From: Pseudomonas sp. MYb60
Lineage (GTDB): Bacteria; Pseudomonadota; Gammaproteobacteria; Pseudomonadales; Pseudomonadaceae
Reading direction: 5' to 3'
DNA length: 64,000 bases
Assembly (NCBI RefSeq): GCF_002979555.1
Contig: NZ_PCOZ01000011.1
Coordinates: 1 to 64,000 of the forward strand
Both the position numbers and the translations under genes were made by a program. Shown here piece after piece: positions 19,747 through 30,130 of this stretch (the stretch's first letter is position 1; the number at the start of each line of letters is the position of its first letter). The notes under the pieces are model-generated. The model worked only from the letters and a program-made list of their open reading frames with translations. It was not told where the DNA came from and made no database searches.

Positions 19747-21045
19747 TTACAGGATGTTCAACGGGTATTGCGCGATCAGACGCAGTTCGTCCAAGGACGG
19801 AGAGTTGTAGTAGACCGCATCGCTGGAACGGTAGGTGGCTTGACGCAGGCGCAGGCTCAGGTCTTTCGCTGGGCCCGACTGGATCACGTATTTAGCCTCG
19901 ATGTCGCGTTCCCACTCTTTACCGTTGGAGGTCAGAGGGGTGTTCGCGCCGCTACCGTGTACGTAGCGAGTCATGAAGCTCAGGCCTGGGATACCGAAGG
20001 TAGCCATGTTGATGTCATAGCGAGCCTGGAACGATTTCTCACCTTCGGAGAAGAAGTCCGACCGGGCTACGGAGTTAGCCAGGAATACGGTGCCGCCGCC
20101 GTCTACGCCGTAGCCGTACTGGCCGTCGCCGGTGACTTTCTGGGCCGCCAGGGTGAAGGTATGCGCACCGATGGTGTAGGCACCCTGCAAGCTGAACGCC
20201 CGGTTGTCGAGCTTGGTAGTGCCGTCTTTGTCAGCACGTACCTTGCCTTCGCCGTCACTTTTGGTGTCGTAGATGTTGAAGTCGAATGCCAGGGACTGAT
20301 CATCGCTCAGCGCGTGAGTCCAGTTGGCGTTGGCGTAGTATTTGCGCCAGTAGTCTTCGGTCTTCGCATAGTAAAGGCTTGTGGTGAATTCAGGCGTCCA
20401 TGCATAGACACCGCCCACGAAGTCGGTTTTCTTCAGGCCAAGGCTGTCGTGGTAAGTCTGGTCTTGCGCAACGCTGGAGGTGAAGTGACCACCTTCGAGC
20501 TTGAGGCCTTTGATTTCGGTGCTGGTGATCGAAATACCCTGCGGCAGCTCGGGCAGCAGGCGGCTGTCGTCAGACGCATACACAGGAGCAGTGGTGTATT
20601 GGTCGCCGACCTTCAGGACCGTATTGGAGAAGCGGAACTTGATGGCCGCGCCGCCTTTGGAGTAATCATCCTGGGAGCGTCCATCGGAGCCTTTTGGAAA
20701 CAGGCCGGTGCCAACGCGGCCCTTGCCGCTGTCCAACTTGATGCCCAGCAGGCCGATTGCATCCACACCGACACCGATGGTGCCTTGGGTGAAGCCCGAC
20801 TCGTACAAGGCGTTGAAGCCCAGGCCCGACTCTTCCGAGCGGCTTTGGCGTTTGCCGTTGATGATGGTGTAGCCACCGCCCGGTTCATTGCGATAGTCGC
20901 GGCTGAAGTACAGAGCGCGAGTATTGATGCCGAAAGTACTGTCTTCAACAAAGCCTTTGGATTCGTCCTGGGCGGACGCCATTGCGAACTGCGAGGTGCC
21001 TGCTGAAACAGCCAGGGCGATCATGCTCCACTTCATCACGCGCAT
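19747..21045 (-). CDS. OprD-family outer membrane porin
   Basis: 432 aa. It has a signal peptide (MRVMKWSMIALAVSAGTSQ, cleavage after AMA near residue 24), then an 18-strand porin pattern of alternating residues. Signature segments include GFVEDSTFG, YESGFTQGTIGVGVDAIGLLG, SLAFDFNIYDT and SLRLRQATYRS, ending in a hydrophobic final strand (RLIAQYPLNIL). OprD-family porins pass basic amino acids, peptides or other small acids and bases; the substrate is not readable here. The nearby slyX, cold-shock protein, dps and aspS match the genes around PA0958 (oprD), supporting orthology by position. A GGAGCAAATC leader precedes the ATG. Confidence 0.93.
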   Translation of the reverse strand: MRVMKWSMIALAVSAGTSQFAMASAQDESKGFVEDSTFGINTRALYFSRDYRNEPGGGYTIINGKRQSRSEESGLGFNALYESGFTQGTIGVGVDAIGLLGIKLDSGKGRVGTGLFPKGSDGRSQDDYSKGGAAIKFRFSNTVLKVGDQYTTAPVYASDDSRLLPELPQGISITSTEIKGLKLEGGHFTSSVAQDQTYHDSLGLKKTDFVGGVYAWTPEFTTSLYYAKTEDYWRKYYANANWTHALSDDQSLAFDFNIYDTKSDGEGKVRADKDGTTKLDNRAFSLQGAYTIGAHTFTLAAQKVTGDGQYGYGVDGGGTVFLANSVARSDFFSEGEKSFQARYDINMATFGIPGLSFMTRYVHGSGANTPLTSNGKEWERDIEAKYVIQSGPAKDLSLRLRQATYRSSDAVYYNSPSLDELRLIAQYPLNIL

Positions 21046-21789
21046 CGTGATTTGCTCCTTTGGTTTTAGGAAGAGTACTGCCGTCCCACCTGTATTTTTA
21101 TCTGGGCGGCTCTTTCTTTATTGTGTCGGCGCAAAGGTATCTCACGCTGACGATCATTGGCGATAGTTGCCCATCTTTCCTTTCAGCTTCTTTACGAGGC
21201 TGTCGTAAATTGCTAGATCCATGTCGCAAATCCACAGTCCTCAATGCACCGGGACTGACAACTTCAATACTGTTTTCAAACGCGTTTATTAGTTTGAAAC
21301 CGTCCGGGTATGTATTGAAACGCTACTGTTTTTATCGCGTAACACCTGCTTCCTGTCGGGTGTTGTTGCCGACGATAAACAGGTCAATGCAACAAGCGTG
21401 CACAAAGCGGTAACCGAATGTCATTTTTTCGTGAAAAATGTCGCCAGGATGTCAAAACCTCATAAGTACGGGCTTTTTGCGCCCTTTGGTTTGGTCATGA
21501 GGTGCGACCGTTGGGTCAGCCTTAAGGCGCCAAAACGCGGTTGCGATGGAAAACGTTACCGGTCGACCCTCACGAGTGGGTACTTGGCGGATCCCTATGA
21601 AGCACATGTGGGTCATTTTGGTGCATCCTGTCGAGGCCCGGATTAGCCTAGTCGAAATAATCGTCCGCATCGAAAAGGTGCAGGTTTTTTCATCGGCGTG
21701 TTTCGAGCGAGGCGCATTCGCCGTGAAGCCGGGGCCATTCGAAGGTATGCTGGGCGCCTGAAATCGACCTGCCGAATGGAGTGCCCGCG
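21046..21789. promoter_or_regulatory. Long non-coding stretch between the porin and HIT genes (744 bp)
   Basis: No reading frame here has both a believable start and pseudomonad codon use. The part next to the porin is T-rich and probably carries its promoter. Two palindromes stand out: TTTCAAAC (21274-21281) with GTTTGAAA (21292-21299), and the hairpin CATTTTT...AAAAATG at 21422-21440. This size is unusual for the window and could hold a regulator-binding region or a small RNA, but I see no terminator to support an RNA gene. Confidence 0.45.
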
Positions 21790-22215
21790 GTGTTCGCCTT
21801 AGACCAACGCCTGCAACAAGACACACTGGTCATCGGGGACTTCCCCTTGTGCCGCCTGCTGCTGTCCAATGATTCGAACTACCCCTGGTTCATCCTGGTG
21901 CCGCGTATCAACGCTATCAGCGAAGTGTTTCAACTGGGTGTCGCCGATCAGCAGACGCTGTGGCAGGAGACGACGGCCCTGGCTGAGCGCTTGAACGAGG
22001 GGTTCAACGCCGACAAGATGAACATCGGTGCGCTGGGTAATGTCGTCAGCCAACTGCACGTGCACGTGATCGTGCGCAAGCGCGAGGATGCTGCCTGGCC
22101 TGCGCCGGTCTGGGGCAAGCATCCGGCGCAGCCTTATACTGAAGAGCAAGTGGCGGTCATTCGTGCACAACTGCGCGACCTGTTGCCTGCCAACTTTATC
22201 TTTACCCAGGGTTGA
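21790..22215 (+). CDS. HIT-like family hydrolase with atypical first histidine
   Basis: 141 aa from the GTG at 21790 (an in-frame GTG at 21781 is the alternative). The fold is HIT-like: NYPWFILVPR, then MNIGALGNVVSQLHVHVIVR near residues 75-95. The canonical motif is His-x-His-x-His; here the first His position is Gln (QLHVHV), as in a subgroup of proteobacterial HIT proteins. Members hydrolyse nucleotide phosphoanhydrides or phosphoramidates; the substrate here is unknown. slyX begins 3 bp after the stop, so the two form an operon. Confidence 0.85.
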   Translation: MFALDQRLQQDTLVIGDFPLCRLLLSNDSNYPWFILVPRINAISEVFQLGVADQQTLWQETTALAERLNEGFNADKMNIGALGNVVSQLHVHVIVRKREDAAWPAPVWGKHPAQPYTEEQVAVIRAQLRDLLPANFIFTQG

Positions 22216-22218
22216 ATC

Positions 22219-22425
22219 ATGGACCTGCAAGACCGCGTCAACGATCTGGAGAGCCGTCTGGCTTTTCAGGACGACACCATCGAGACCCTCAATGACATCC
22301 TCGTCACCCAGCAGCGGGCCGTCGAGCGCCTGCAATTGCAGATGACTGCGCTGCTCAAGCGCCAGGAAGAAATGGGCGGCCAGTTCGAAACCTCTGAAGA
22401 AGAAGCGCCGCCGCCTCACTACTGA
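22219..22425 (+). CDS. slyX: SlyX family protein
   Basis: 68 aa, starting MDLQDRVNDLESRLAFQDDT. It is one long coiled coil of Leu/Ile heptads with the conserved ending PPPHY. SlyX is a widespread small proteobacterial protein of unknown function. Coupled to the HIT gene and closed by the terminator at 22438. Confidence 0.93.
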   Translation: MDLQDRVNDLESRLAFQDDTIETLNDILVTQQRAVERLQLQMTALLKRQEEMGGQFETSEEEAPPPHY

Positions 22426-22437
22426 GGTGCGGGCAAT

Positions 22438-22479
22438 AAAAAACCGCGATCCAGCCAGTGCCGGGTCGCGGTTTTTTTT
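22438..22479. terminator. Bidirectional intrinsic terminator after slyX
   Basis: Stem CCGCGA (22444-22449) / TCGCGG (22466-22471), preceded by an A-run and followed by eight T's. It serves slyX on the plus strand and the cold-shock gene on the minus strand. Confidence 0.85.
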
Positions 22480-22495
22480 GCTGCGAAGGCTGGGA

Positions 22496-23098
22496 TCAGC
22501 GACGCGGCAGTGCTGCGATCACGTCTTCGGCTTGCAGGCCTTTGTCGCGATTCATCACGGAGAACTCCACGCGCTGGCCTTCCACCAGGACGCGATGACC
22601 TTCGCCGCGAATGGCCCGGAAGTGGACGAAGATATCGTCGCCCGAATCACGGGAGATAAAGCCGAAGCCTTTGGACGTGTTGAACCACTTGACGGTACCG
22701 GTATCCCGATTGGTCATGTCGTAGTGTTGCGACGCGGCCGCTGGGGACGAACGGTAGAAGCTGATGGCCAGGTGCAGGACGATGGCCACTACCGCGATCA
22801 CCAGGCTGAGCAGGATGGCCGGATGGCCGCCGACTTCAGGCATGGGCGCCAGGAGGGTGAGGGTTTGAACGACAACAGTCAGCACCAGCAGCGCGCTGAC
22901 CAGGTTTTGCAGTTGATGACGTGTGCCTTTGTTCCAGTAAGGGATTACCGGTGCCAGCGTCAGGTTGAGAAGGCCGAACAAGGCCAGGTAGAGAGCGTCG
23001 TGTTGTTCCAGGTAGGGAGGACTTCCCTGTTGCAGGCTCGGTATAAAGGACAGCAGCAAAGCTGCAACGCCCGTTAGCAGGTGGACGATTTTCAACAT
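22496..23098 (-). CDS. Membrane-anchored cold-shock-domain protein
   Basis: 200 aa from the ATG at 23098 (MLKIVHLLTGVAALL). Four hydrophobic helices occupy about residues 4-22, 36-54, 66-86 and 93-115. After a short Ser/Ala linker, residues 133-198 form a complete cold-shock domain: GTVKWFNTSKGFGFI includes the RNP1 motif and DIFVHF is RNP2. A nucleic-acid-binding OB-fold tethered to the inner membrane is unusual. The gene position (slyX, this gene, dps, aspS) matches PA0961, annotated as a probable cold-shock protein from memory. Role unknown; membrane-localised RNA binding is inference. Confidence 0.88.
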   Translation of the reverse strand: MLKIVHLLTGVAALLLSFIPSLQQGSPPYLEQHDALYLALFGLLNLTLAPVIPYWNKGTRHQLQNLVSALLVLTVVVQTLTLLAPMPEVGGHPAILLSLVIAVVAIVLHLAISFYRSSPAAASQHYDMTNRDTGTVKWFNTSKGFGFISRDSGDDIFVHFRAIRGEGHRVLVEGQRVEFSVMNRDKGLQAEDVIAALPRR

Positions 23099-23439
23099 TT
23101 TGATTAACTCACGTTTAGACGGATCACGAGGAAGAGCTGACGGGCACGGTTCGCTTCTGAACAATTGGAGGCGTTGGGCACGTGCACGGGTATCAGCCTA
23201 TGCCGCTGCCGCGAAAAGTAACGGCGGCGACACGCCGCCTATTTAACAGCAAAGGCTGTGCCTACTCAAATCCCGCATTTATTGGGGCTGCAAGGGTCAG
23301 GTTGTTACTGCTTGAAACGCTTGTGCCAGATGGGGGCAGGGGCGATTTGCCGCACGTCGCCCGATGCGCATCGCGGCTGCGCTTGCTAGAGTGGTCCTGC
23401 ACCTGATCAATGAATGCTTGTCAATTGAAGGGGATAAAC
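23099..23439. promoter_or_regulatory. Divergent region between the cold-shock and dps genes (341 bp)
   Basis: No ORF is supported. The dps side should carry a stress-responsive promoter, but I could not identify an OxyR site or a convincing -35/-10. GAAGGGG just before the dps ATG is its ribosome site. Confidence 0.35.
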
Positions 23440-23913
23440 ATGGCAATCGATATCGGTATCAGTGAAGAAGATCGCAAATCCATCGTCGACGGGCTTTCGC
23501 GGCTGCTTTCCGATACCTATGTGTTGTACCTCAAGACCCACAACTTCCATTGGAACGTCACGGGCCCGATGTTTCGCACGCTGCACCTGATGTTCGAGGA
23601 GCAGTACAACGAGCTGGCGCTGGCGGTGGACTCCATTGCCGAACGTATTCGTGCCCTGGGTTTCCCGGCGCCGGGGGCTTACTCGATCTATGCCCGTCTG
23701 TCTTCCATCAAGGAAGAGGAGGGCGTACCCAGCGCTGAAGAGATGATCCGGCAACTGGTGGCCGGCCAGGAAGCGGTCACACGCACCGCGCGCGGTATCT
23801 TCCCGCTGCTCGATAAGGTCAGCGACGAACCAACGGCCGACTTGCTGACCCAGCGCATGCAGGTCCACGAGAAAACCGCGTGGATGCTGCGTTCCCTGCT
23901 GGAAGATAAGTAA
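23440..23913 (+). CDS. dps: Dps-family DNA-binding ferritin-like protein
   Basis: 157 aa from the ATG at 23440, preceded by AAGGGGATAAAC. A four-helix ferritin fold carries the Dps intersubunit ferroxidase residues: His in KTHNFHWNVTG (near 33-39) and the Asp/Glu of SIAERIRALG near 63-71. Dps dodecamers oxidise Fe(II) with peroxide and store iron, protecting DNA. The N-terminus is short and has few Lys residues, so direct DNA compaction is uncertain. Location upstream of aspS matches PA0962. Confidence 0.93.
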   Translation: MAIDIGISEEDRKSIVDGLSRLLSDTYVLYLKTHNFHWNVTGPMFRTLHLMFEEQYNELALAVDSIAERIRALGFPAPGAYSIYARLSSIKEEEGVPSAEEMIRQLVAGQEAVTRTARGIFPLLDKVSDEPTADLLTQRMQVHEKTAWMLRSLLEDK

Positions 23914-24095
23914 TTCGACATCCCCAAGTGGCGCCGTCTTGGCGCCACTTGCTTGTTTCCGCGCATTTCCTGGCGTTGTCCTACGCCGATCAACTCCGCG
24001 TCTTCTGGCCGCCTGTTCCTGCCTGCTGTTTGATAAGGCCATTGCCCGGTGGGAGATCCCCTGGGCTGCTGTTTGGCAATGGAGTGTCAGGTGTT

Positions 24096-24398
24096 ATGGA
24101 GATGGGTGGTTGTCACAAGGTTAAGGTCGATCCATTTGAAAAAGGCTTCGACATGGGGCTGGCCAGGCCGTTGTCCCGGTCCGTCAGGCTCAACGGGTTT
24201 TCAACCTGCCTGCGGTTGGAGCAGATCTACTGGAATATCCTCGCGGAGATAGCCAGGCTCAATGCCTGCTCTGTCAGCGCATTGCTGTCCTACGTCGACC
24301 GGGAAGTGCATTTGCGCCATGGCGGGGTGAAAAATTTCAGCGGGCTGGTGCGGGTGGTGTGCGTGGCTCATGTACTCAAGGGCCGCATCGAAGCCTGA
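24096..24398 (+). CDS. Ribbon-helix-helix domain protein (RHH_4 type)
   Basis: 100 aa from the ATG at 24096 (a nearby ATG at 24102 is the alternative). After a short polar lead, SRSVRLNGFSTCLRLEQIYWNILAEIA matches the ribbon-helix-helix pattern: a basic beta-strand, then two helices, with a conserved LRLE-x2-YW segment. The remaining helix (SVSALLSYVDREVH) and a Leu/Val-rich end complete the domain. Probably a small DNA-binding protein; target and function unknown. It stands alone between dps and the FmdB gene. Confidence 0.7.
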   Translation: MEMGGCHKVKVDPFEKGFDMGLARPLSRSVRLNGFSTCLRLEQIYWNILAEIARLNACSVSALLSYVDREVHLRHGGVKNFSGLVRVVCVAHVLKGRIEA

Positions 24399-24570
24399 GG
24401 CGTGTCAGGCCGCCTGGAGCCCGCCCTCCGTCCTGGCGGGCACGGCTCCGGACAGAAAGCCGGCTGCGCTGCCTCGATTTACCAGATATAATCCCGCGCT
24501 TTGCTGCGCATGCCGGGCCTTTGCCGGAACAGGCGTGGCGCAGTAACGTTCTGATCGCCGAGACATCGCC

Positions 24571-24792
24571 ATGCCCATGTACGACTATCAATGTGCTTCC
24601 TGTGGTCATCAGTTGGAAGCCATTCAGAAGATCAGCGCCGCGCCGCTGGTCGATTGCCCGGCCTGCCAGGCGCCGGAACTCAAGAAAATGTTGTCCATGC
24701 CGGGCTTCCGCCTGAGCGGCAGCGGCTGGTACGAGACCGATTTCAAGACCGGCGCGAAGAAGAATATCGCCGGCGGCGACAAAGCAGACTGA
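24571..24792 (+). CDS. FmdB-type small zinc ribbon protein
   Basis: 73 aa with the family start MPMYDYQCASCGH. Cys8-x2-Cys11 and Cys29-x2-Cys32 form a zinc ribbon, followed by a Met/Gly/Ser-rich tail ending in KTGAKKN. These putative regulators (FmdB/CxxC_CXXC_SSSS family) often lie directly before aspS, as here (107-bp gap). Function unknown. Confidence 0.9.
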   Translation: MPMYDYQCASCGHQLEAIQKISAAPLVDCPACQAPELKKMLSMPGFRLSGSGWYETDFKTGAKKNIAGGDKAD

Positions 24793-24899
24793 GTTGAACT
24801 CTACGCGCAGGCTCCTGCATTATCCGTCCCCTGCTTTAATGTACGGTGACGAGGCGGGCCTCCACCGAATTTCGAATTACGAGAAGTGAAACCACTACC

Positions 24900-26675
<1,776 letters not shown>

Positions 26676-26713
26676 GGCTGCTGCGTGAAAGCGCATTGAG
26701 TTATACGCAGTCT

Positions 26714-26741
26714 AAAAAGGCGCATCTTCGGATGCGCCTTT
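26714..26741 (+). terminator. Intrinsic terminator after aspS
   Basis: Stem AAGGCGCATC / GATGCGCCTT capped by a TTCG tetraloop, with flanking A and T runs. Confidence 0.88.
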
Positions 26742-26810
26742 GCGTTACAAGGGTTGCATCCTGCCTGGGGCAGGGTTGACAAGGTTTCTACAGAATTTCG
26801 GAGTTGTGTT

Positions 26811-27557
26811 ATGGCTGGCCATTCCAAGTGGGCGAACATCAAGCACCGCAAAGAGCGTCAGGATGCCAAGAAAGGCAAGATCTTCACCAAGTGGATCCGC
26901 GAACTGACCGTCGCTGCCCGTCAGGGCGGTGGTGACCCGGGTTCCAACCCGCGCCTGCGGCTGGCGCTGGACAAGGCGCTTGGCGCCAACATGAGCCGCG
27001 ACATCATCGACCGGGCCGTTGCCCGCGGTGCCGGTGCGGCCGATACCGACGACATGGTCGAGCTGACCTACGAAGGCTACGGCCCGGGCGGCGTGGCGGT
27101 GATGGTCGAGTGCATGACCGACAACCGCAACCGTACTGCAGCTGCGGTGCGCCACGCGTTCAGCAAGTGCGGCGGCAACCTCGGTACCGACGGTTCGGTG
27201 GCTTACCTGTTTGAGCGCAAGGGGCAGATTTCCTTCGCGCCGGGCACGGACGAAGACGCACTGATGGAAGCGGCGATGGAGGCGGACGCCGACGACGTAG
27301 TCACCCACGAAGACGGTTCCATCGACGTGTTTACCTCGTTTGCCAGCTTCTATGCCGTGCGTAATGCACTGGAAGCCGCCGGCTTCAAAGGCACTGACGC
27401 TGAAATCGTGATGCTGCCGACCACCAGCGCCGAGCTGGACCTGGAGGGCGCGCAGAAGGTGCTGAAGCTGCTGGATATGCTCGAAGACCTGGATGATGTG
27501 CAGAACGTGTATTCCAATGCCGACATCCCAGAGTCCGTTGCCGAACAGCTAGGCTGA
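26811..27557 (+). CDS. yebC: YebC/PmpR family transcriptional regulator
   Basis: 248 aa from the ATG at 26811 (MAGHSKWANIKHRKERQDAKKGK), the near-invariant start of the family. The protein has the three-domain YebC fold with acidic surfaces (DADDVVTHEDGSIDV). In P. aeruginosa the ortholog PmpR (PA0964) represses pqsR and affects quorum sensing. Other family members act on ribosomes at proline stretches. Position just before ruvC is conserved. A REPIN separates it from ruvC. Confidence 0.95.
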   Translation: MAGHSKWANIKHRKERQDAKKGKIFTKWIRELTVAARQGGGDPGSNPRLRLALDKALGANMSRDIIDRAVARGAGAADTDDMVELTYEGYGPGGVAVMVECMTDNRNRTAAAVRHAFSKCGGNLGTDGSVAYLFERKGQISFAPGTDEDALMEAAMEADADDVVTHEDGSIDVFTSFASFYAVRNALEAAGFKGTDAEIVMLPTTSAELDLEGAQKVLKLLDMLEDLDDVQNVYSNADIPESVAEQLG

Positions 27558-27571
27558 AGGGTGACAGGGCT

Positions 27572-27669
27572 CCAAATGTGGGAGGGGGCTTGCCCCCGAT
27601 GGCGGTGTGTCAGTCATGGATCAGTTGGCTGAACCACTGCTATCGGGTGCAAGCCCCCTCCCACATTGG
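27572..27669. repeat. REPIN (inverted REP pair) between yebC and ruvC
   Basis: Left arm ATGTGGGAGGGGGCTTGCCC (from 27576) and its reverse complement GGGTGCAAGCCCCCTCCCAC (to 27664), about 50 nt apart. The whole 98-bp unit has CCAA...TTGG ends. One arm has GGGTGC instead of GGGGGC, a single-base divergence. Confidence 0.88.
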
Positions 27670-27714
27670 ATCTTCGCAGTATCAAAAATTGTGTTTACCC
27701 AACCCGCAGGCGTT

Positions 27715-28239
27715 ATGACTTTAATCCTAGGTATCGACCCCGGTTCGCGCATCACCGGTTTTGGCGTGGTGCAGCAAACCCCGCGCGGCTGCATCTACGT
27801 CGCCTCGGGCTGCATTCGCACCGGCGCGGGCGAGCTGGCCGAGCGTCTGCAGATTGTCTATCGTGGTGTGCGTGAAGTGATCCAGACCTACGGGCCGGTG
27901 ACCATGGGCATCGAAAAAGTGTTCATGGCGAAAAACGCCGACTCGGCATTGAAGCTCGGTCAGGCCCGGGGCGCTGCCATCGTCGCTGGCGCCGAAGAGG
28001 GCATGGAGATCGCCGAGTACACTGCGACCCAGGTCAAGCAGGCCGTGGTCGGCACGGGTGCGGCCAATAAGGAGCAGGTGCAGATGATGGTCATGCACAT
28101 GCTCAAACTTACCGCAAAACCGCAAATCGACGCCTCTGACGCCCTGGCCATTGCCATTTGCCACGCGCACACCCGTTCCAGCCTGCTGCCTCATGGGTTG
28201 GGAACCGCACGCAGTCGTGGCGGGCGGCTGCGTCTCTGA
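27715..28239 (+). CDS. ruvC: Holliday junction resolvase RuvC
   Basis: 174 aa from the ATG at 27715 (MTLILGIDPGSRITGFG). RNase H-fold nuclease: first catalytic Asp8, Glu in MGIEKVFM near 67-70 and the C-terminal acidic pair in IDASDALAIAICH near 138-150. It cuts Holliday junctions at 5'-A/T-TT-G/C sites in the RuvABC resolvasome. It precedes ruvA by 69 bp. Confidence 0.97.
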   Translation: MTLILGIDPGSRITGFGVVQQTPRGCIYVASGCIRTGAGELAERLQIVYRGVREVIQTYGPVTMGIEKVFMAKNADSALKLGQARGAAIVAGAEEGMEIAEYTATQVKQAVVGTGAANKEQVQMMVMHMLKLTAKPQIDASDALAIAICHAHTRSSLLPHGLGTARSRGGRLRL

Positions 28240-28308
28240 TAGCATCAGCGCAATCGTTTTTCCCGGTCAGGCCTTTCAACTGACCCTCAAGCTTTAAGGA
28301 TTTGAACC

Positions 28309-28920
28309 GTGATTGGACGCTTGCGCGGCACCCTGGCTGAAAAACAGCCGCCGCACCTGATTCTGGATGTAAACGGGTTGGGGTATGAGCTCGAAGTGCC
28401 CATGACCACGCTTTATCGCCTGCCGCCGGTCGGCGAGCCGATTACCCTGCACACTCACTTGGTGGTGCGCGAAGATGCGCAATTGCTCTATGGTTTCATT
28501 GGCAAGCGCGACCGTGATTTTTTCCGCGAATTGATTCGCCTCAATGGCGTAGGGCCCAAACTGGCCCTGGCCCTGATGTCGAGTCTTGAAGTGGATGAGC
28601 TGGTACGTGCCGTTTCAGCGCAGGATACCTCCGCACTGACCAAGGTGCCGGGTGTGGGCAAGAAGACCGCCGAGCGCCTGCTGGTGGAACTCAAGGACCG
28701 TTTCAAGGCCTGGGAAGTGGTGCCGAGCATGTTTGCCCTGGTGCCGAACCAGCCGGACATGCCGGCAGCCCAGGTTGCCAGCGCCGAGAGCGATGCCGTC
28801 AATGCACTGATTTCACTGGGCTACAAACCTCAGGAAGCCAGCAAGGCGGTGTCGGCCATCAAGGACAAGAACCTGAGTGCCGAAGACATGATTCGCCGCG
28901 CCCTGAAGGGAATGATTTAA
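28309..28920 (+). CDS. ruvA: Holliday junction branch migration protein RuvA
   Basis: 203 aa from a GTG at 28309 (AAGGATTTGAACC leader). OB-fold domain I (MIGRLRGTLAEKQPP), two helix-hairpin-helix motifs in domain II (RLNGVGPKLALALM and KVPGVGKKTAERLL) and a C-terminal domain III (YKPQEASKAVSAI) that contacts RuvB. A RuvA tetramer holds the junction. Its stop is immediately followed by the ruvB GTG. Confidence 0.97.
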   Translation: MIGRLRGTLAEKQPPHLILDVNGLGYELEVPMTTLYRLPPVGEPITLHTHLVVREDAQLLYGFIGKRDRDFFRELIRLNGVGPKLALALMSSLEVDELVRAVSAQDTSALTKVPGVGKKTAERLLVELKDRFKAWEVVPSMFALVPNQPDMPAAQVASAESDAVNALISLGYKPQEASKAVSAIKDKNLSAEDMIRRALKGMI

Positions 28921-29979
28921 GTGATTGAAGCTGATCGTCTGATCGCGGCCACCGGCCCGCGCGACCGTGAAGAAGTCCAGGACCGCGCCATCCGGCCCCT
29001 GAGTCTGGCCGACTACATCGGCCAGCCCACCGTGCGCGAGCAGATGGAGTTGTTCATCCAGGCCGCGCGCGGGCGCAGTGAGTCCCTCGACCACACGCTG
29101 ATCTTCGGCCCGCCGGGGCTGGGCAAGACCACGCTGGCCAATATCATCGCCCAGGAAATGGGCGTGTCGATCAAGTCCACCTCCGGTCCGGTGCTGGAGC
29201 GGCCCGGCGACCTGGCGGCCCTGTTGACCAATCTCGAGCCCCACGACGTGCTGTTCATCGACGAGATCCACCGGCTTTCGCCCATCGTCGAAGAAGTGTT
29301 GTACCCGGCCATGGAGGACTTCCAGCTCGACATCATGATCGGCGAAGGCCCGGCGGCCCGCTCGATCAAGCTCGACCTGCCGCCGTTCACCCTGGTGGGT
29401 GCCACCACGCGCGCAGGCATGTTGACCAACCCGCTCCGAGACCGTTTCGGCATTGTTCAACGTCTAGAGTTCTATAGCACGGCGGACCTGGCGACCATCG
29501 TCAGTCGTTCGGCGGGCATTCTGGGCTTGCCCCTGGATCCCGAAGGCGCGTTCGAGATCGCGCGCCGGGCCCGTGGCACGCCGCGGATCGCCAACCGATT
29601 GCTGCGCCGGGTGCGCGATTTTGCCGAAGTGCGGGCCAAGGGGCATATCACCAAGGCCGTGGCCGATCTGGCGCTCAACCTTTTGGACGTGGACGAACAT
29701 GGCTTCGATCACCAGGACCGGCGTCTACTCTTGACCATGATCGAGAAGTTCGACGGTGGCCCGGTCGGCGTCGACAGCCTGGCGGCGGCCATCAGCGAGG
29801 AGCGGCATACCATCGAGGACGTGCTGGAACCGTACCTGATCCAGCAGGGCTACATCATGCGGACGCCGCGGGGCCGGGTAGTGACGCGCCATGCTTACCT
29901 GCACTTTGGGTTAAACATTCCGTCACGATTGGGCGAGATGCCTGTAGTAGACGAATTCCTCGATGCAGTGGACGATTAA
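28921..29979 (+). CDS. ruvB: Holliday junction branch migration helicase RuvB
   Basis: 352 aa, GTG start directly abutting the ruvA stop. AAA+ motor: Walker A GPPGLGKT (about 63-70), Walker B LFIDEIH (about 113-119), sensor 1 VGATTRAG, and a C-terminal winged helix (DHQDRRLLLTMIEKFDGGPVG). Two hexameric RuvB rings drive branch migration. Confidence 0.98.
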   Translation: MIEADRLIAATGPRDREEVQDRAIRPLSLADYIGQPTVREQMELFIQAARGRSESLDHTLIFGPPGLGKTTLANIIAQEMGVSIKSTSGPVLERPGDLAALLTNLEPHDVLFIDEIHRLSPIVEEVLYPAMEDFQLDIMIGEGPAARSIKLDLPPFTLVGATTRAGMLTNPLRDRFGIVQRLEFYSTADLATIVSRSAGILGLPLDPEGAFEIARRARGTPRIANRLLRRVRDFAEVRAKGHITKAVADLALNLLDVDEHGFDHQDRRLLLTMIEKFDGGPVGVDSLAAAISEERHTIEDVLEPYLIQQGYIMRTPRGRVVTRHAYLHFGLNIPSRLGEMPVVDEFLDAVDD

Positions 29980-30130
29980 AAGCTTAACGCCAGACGATTT
30001 ATCCGAGGTTTGTGCTGTCCTAGTGGCTGGTGTCGTCATTCAGTCGTTGGAAATATTCTGCAGAATGCAGCGCGAGAATGAAAAAACAGTTGTGGGCCCG
30101 ATTGGCAACCTGAGGAGTAAGCACTAGAGT

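Noticed and set aside
21398..21826. Short open frames in the porin-HIT gap (21398-21646 plus, 21546-21761 plus, 21452-21826 minus)
   Set aside because: They overlap each other, have no convincing ribosome sites and encode no recognisable motif; kept as non-coding with the possibility noted.
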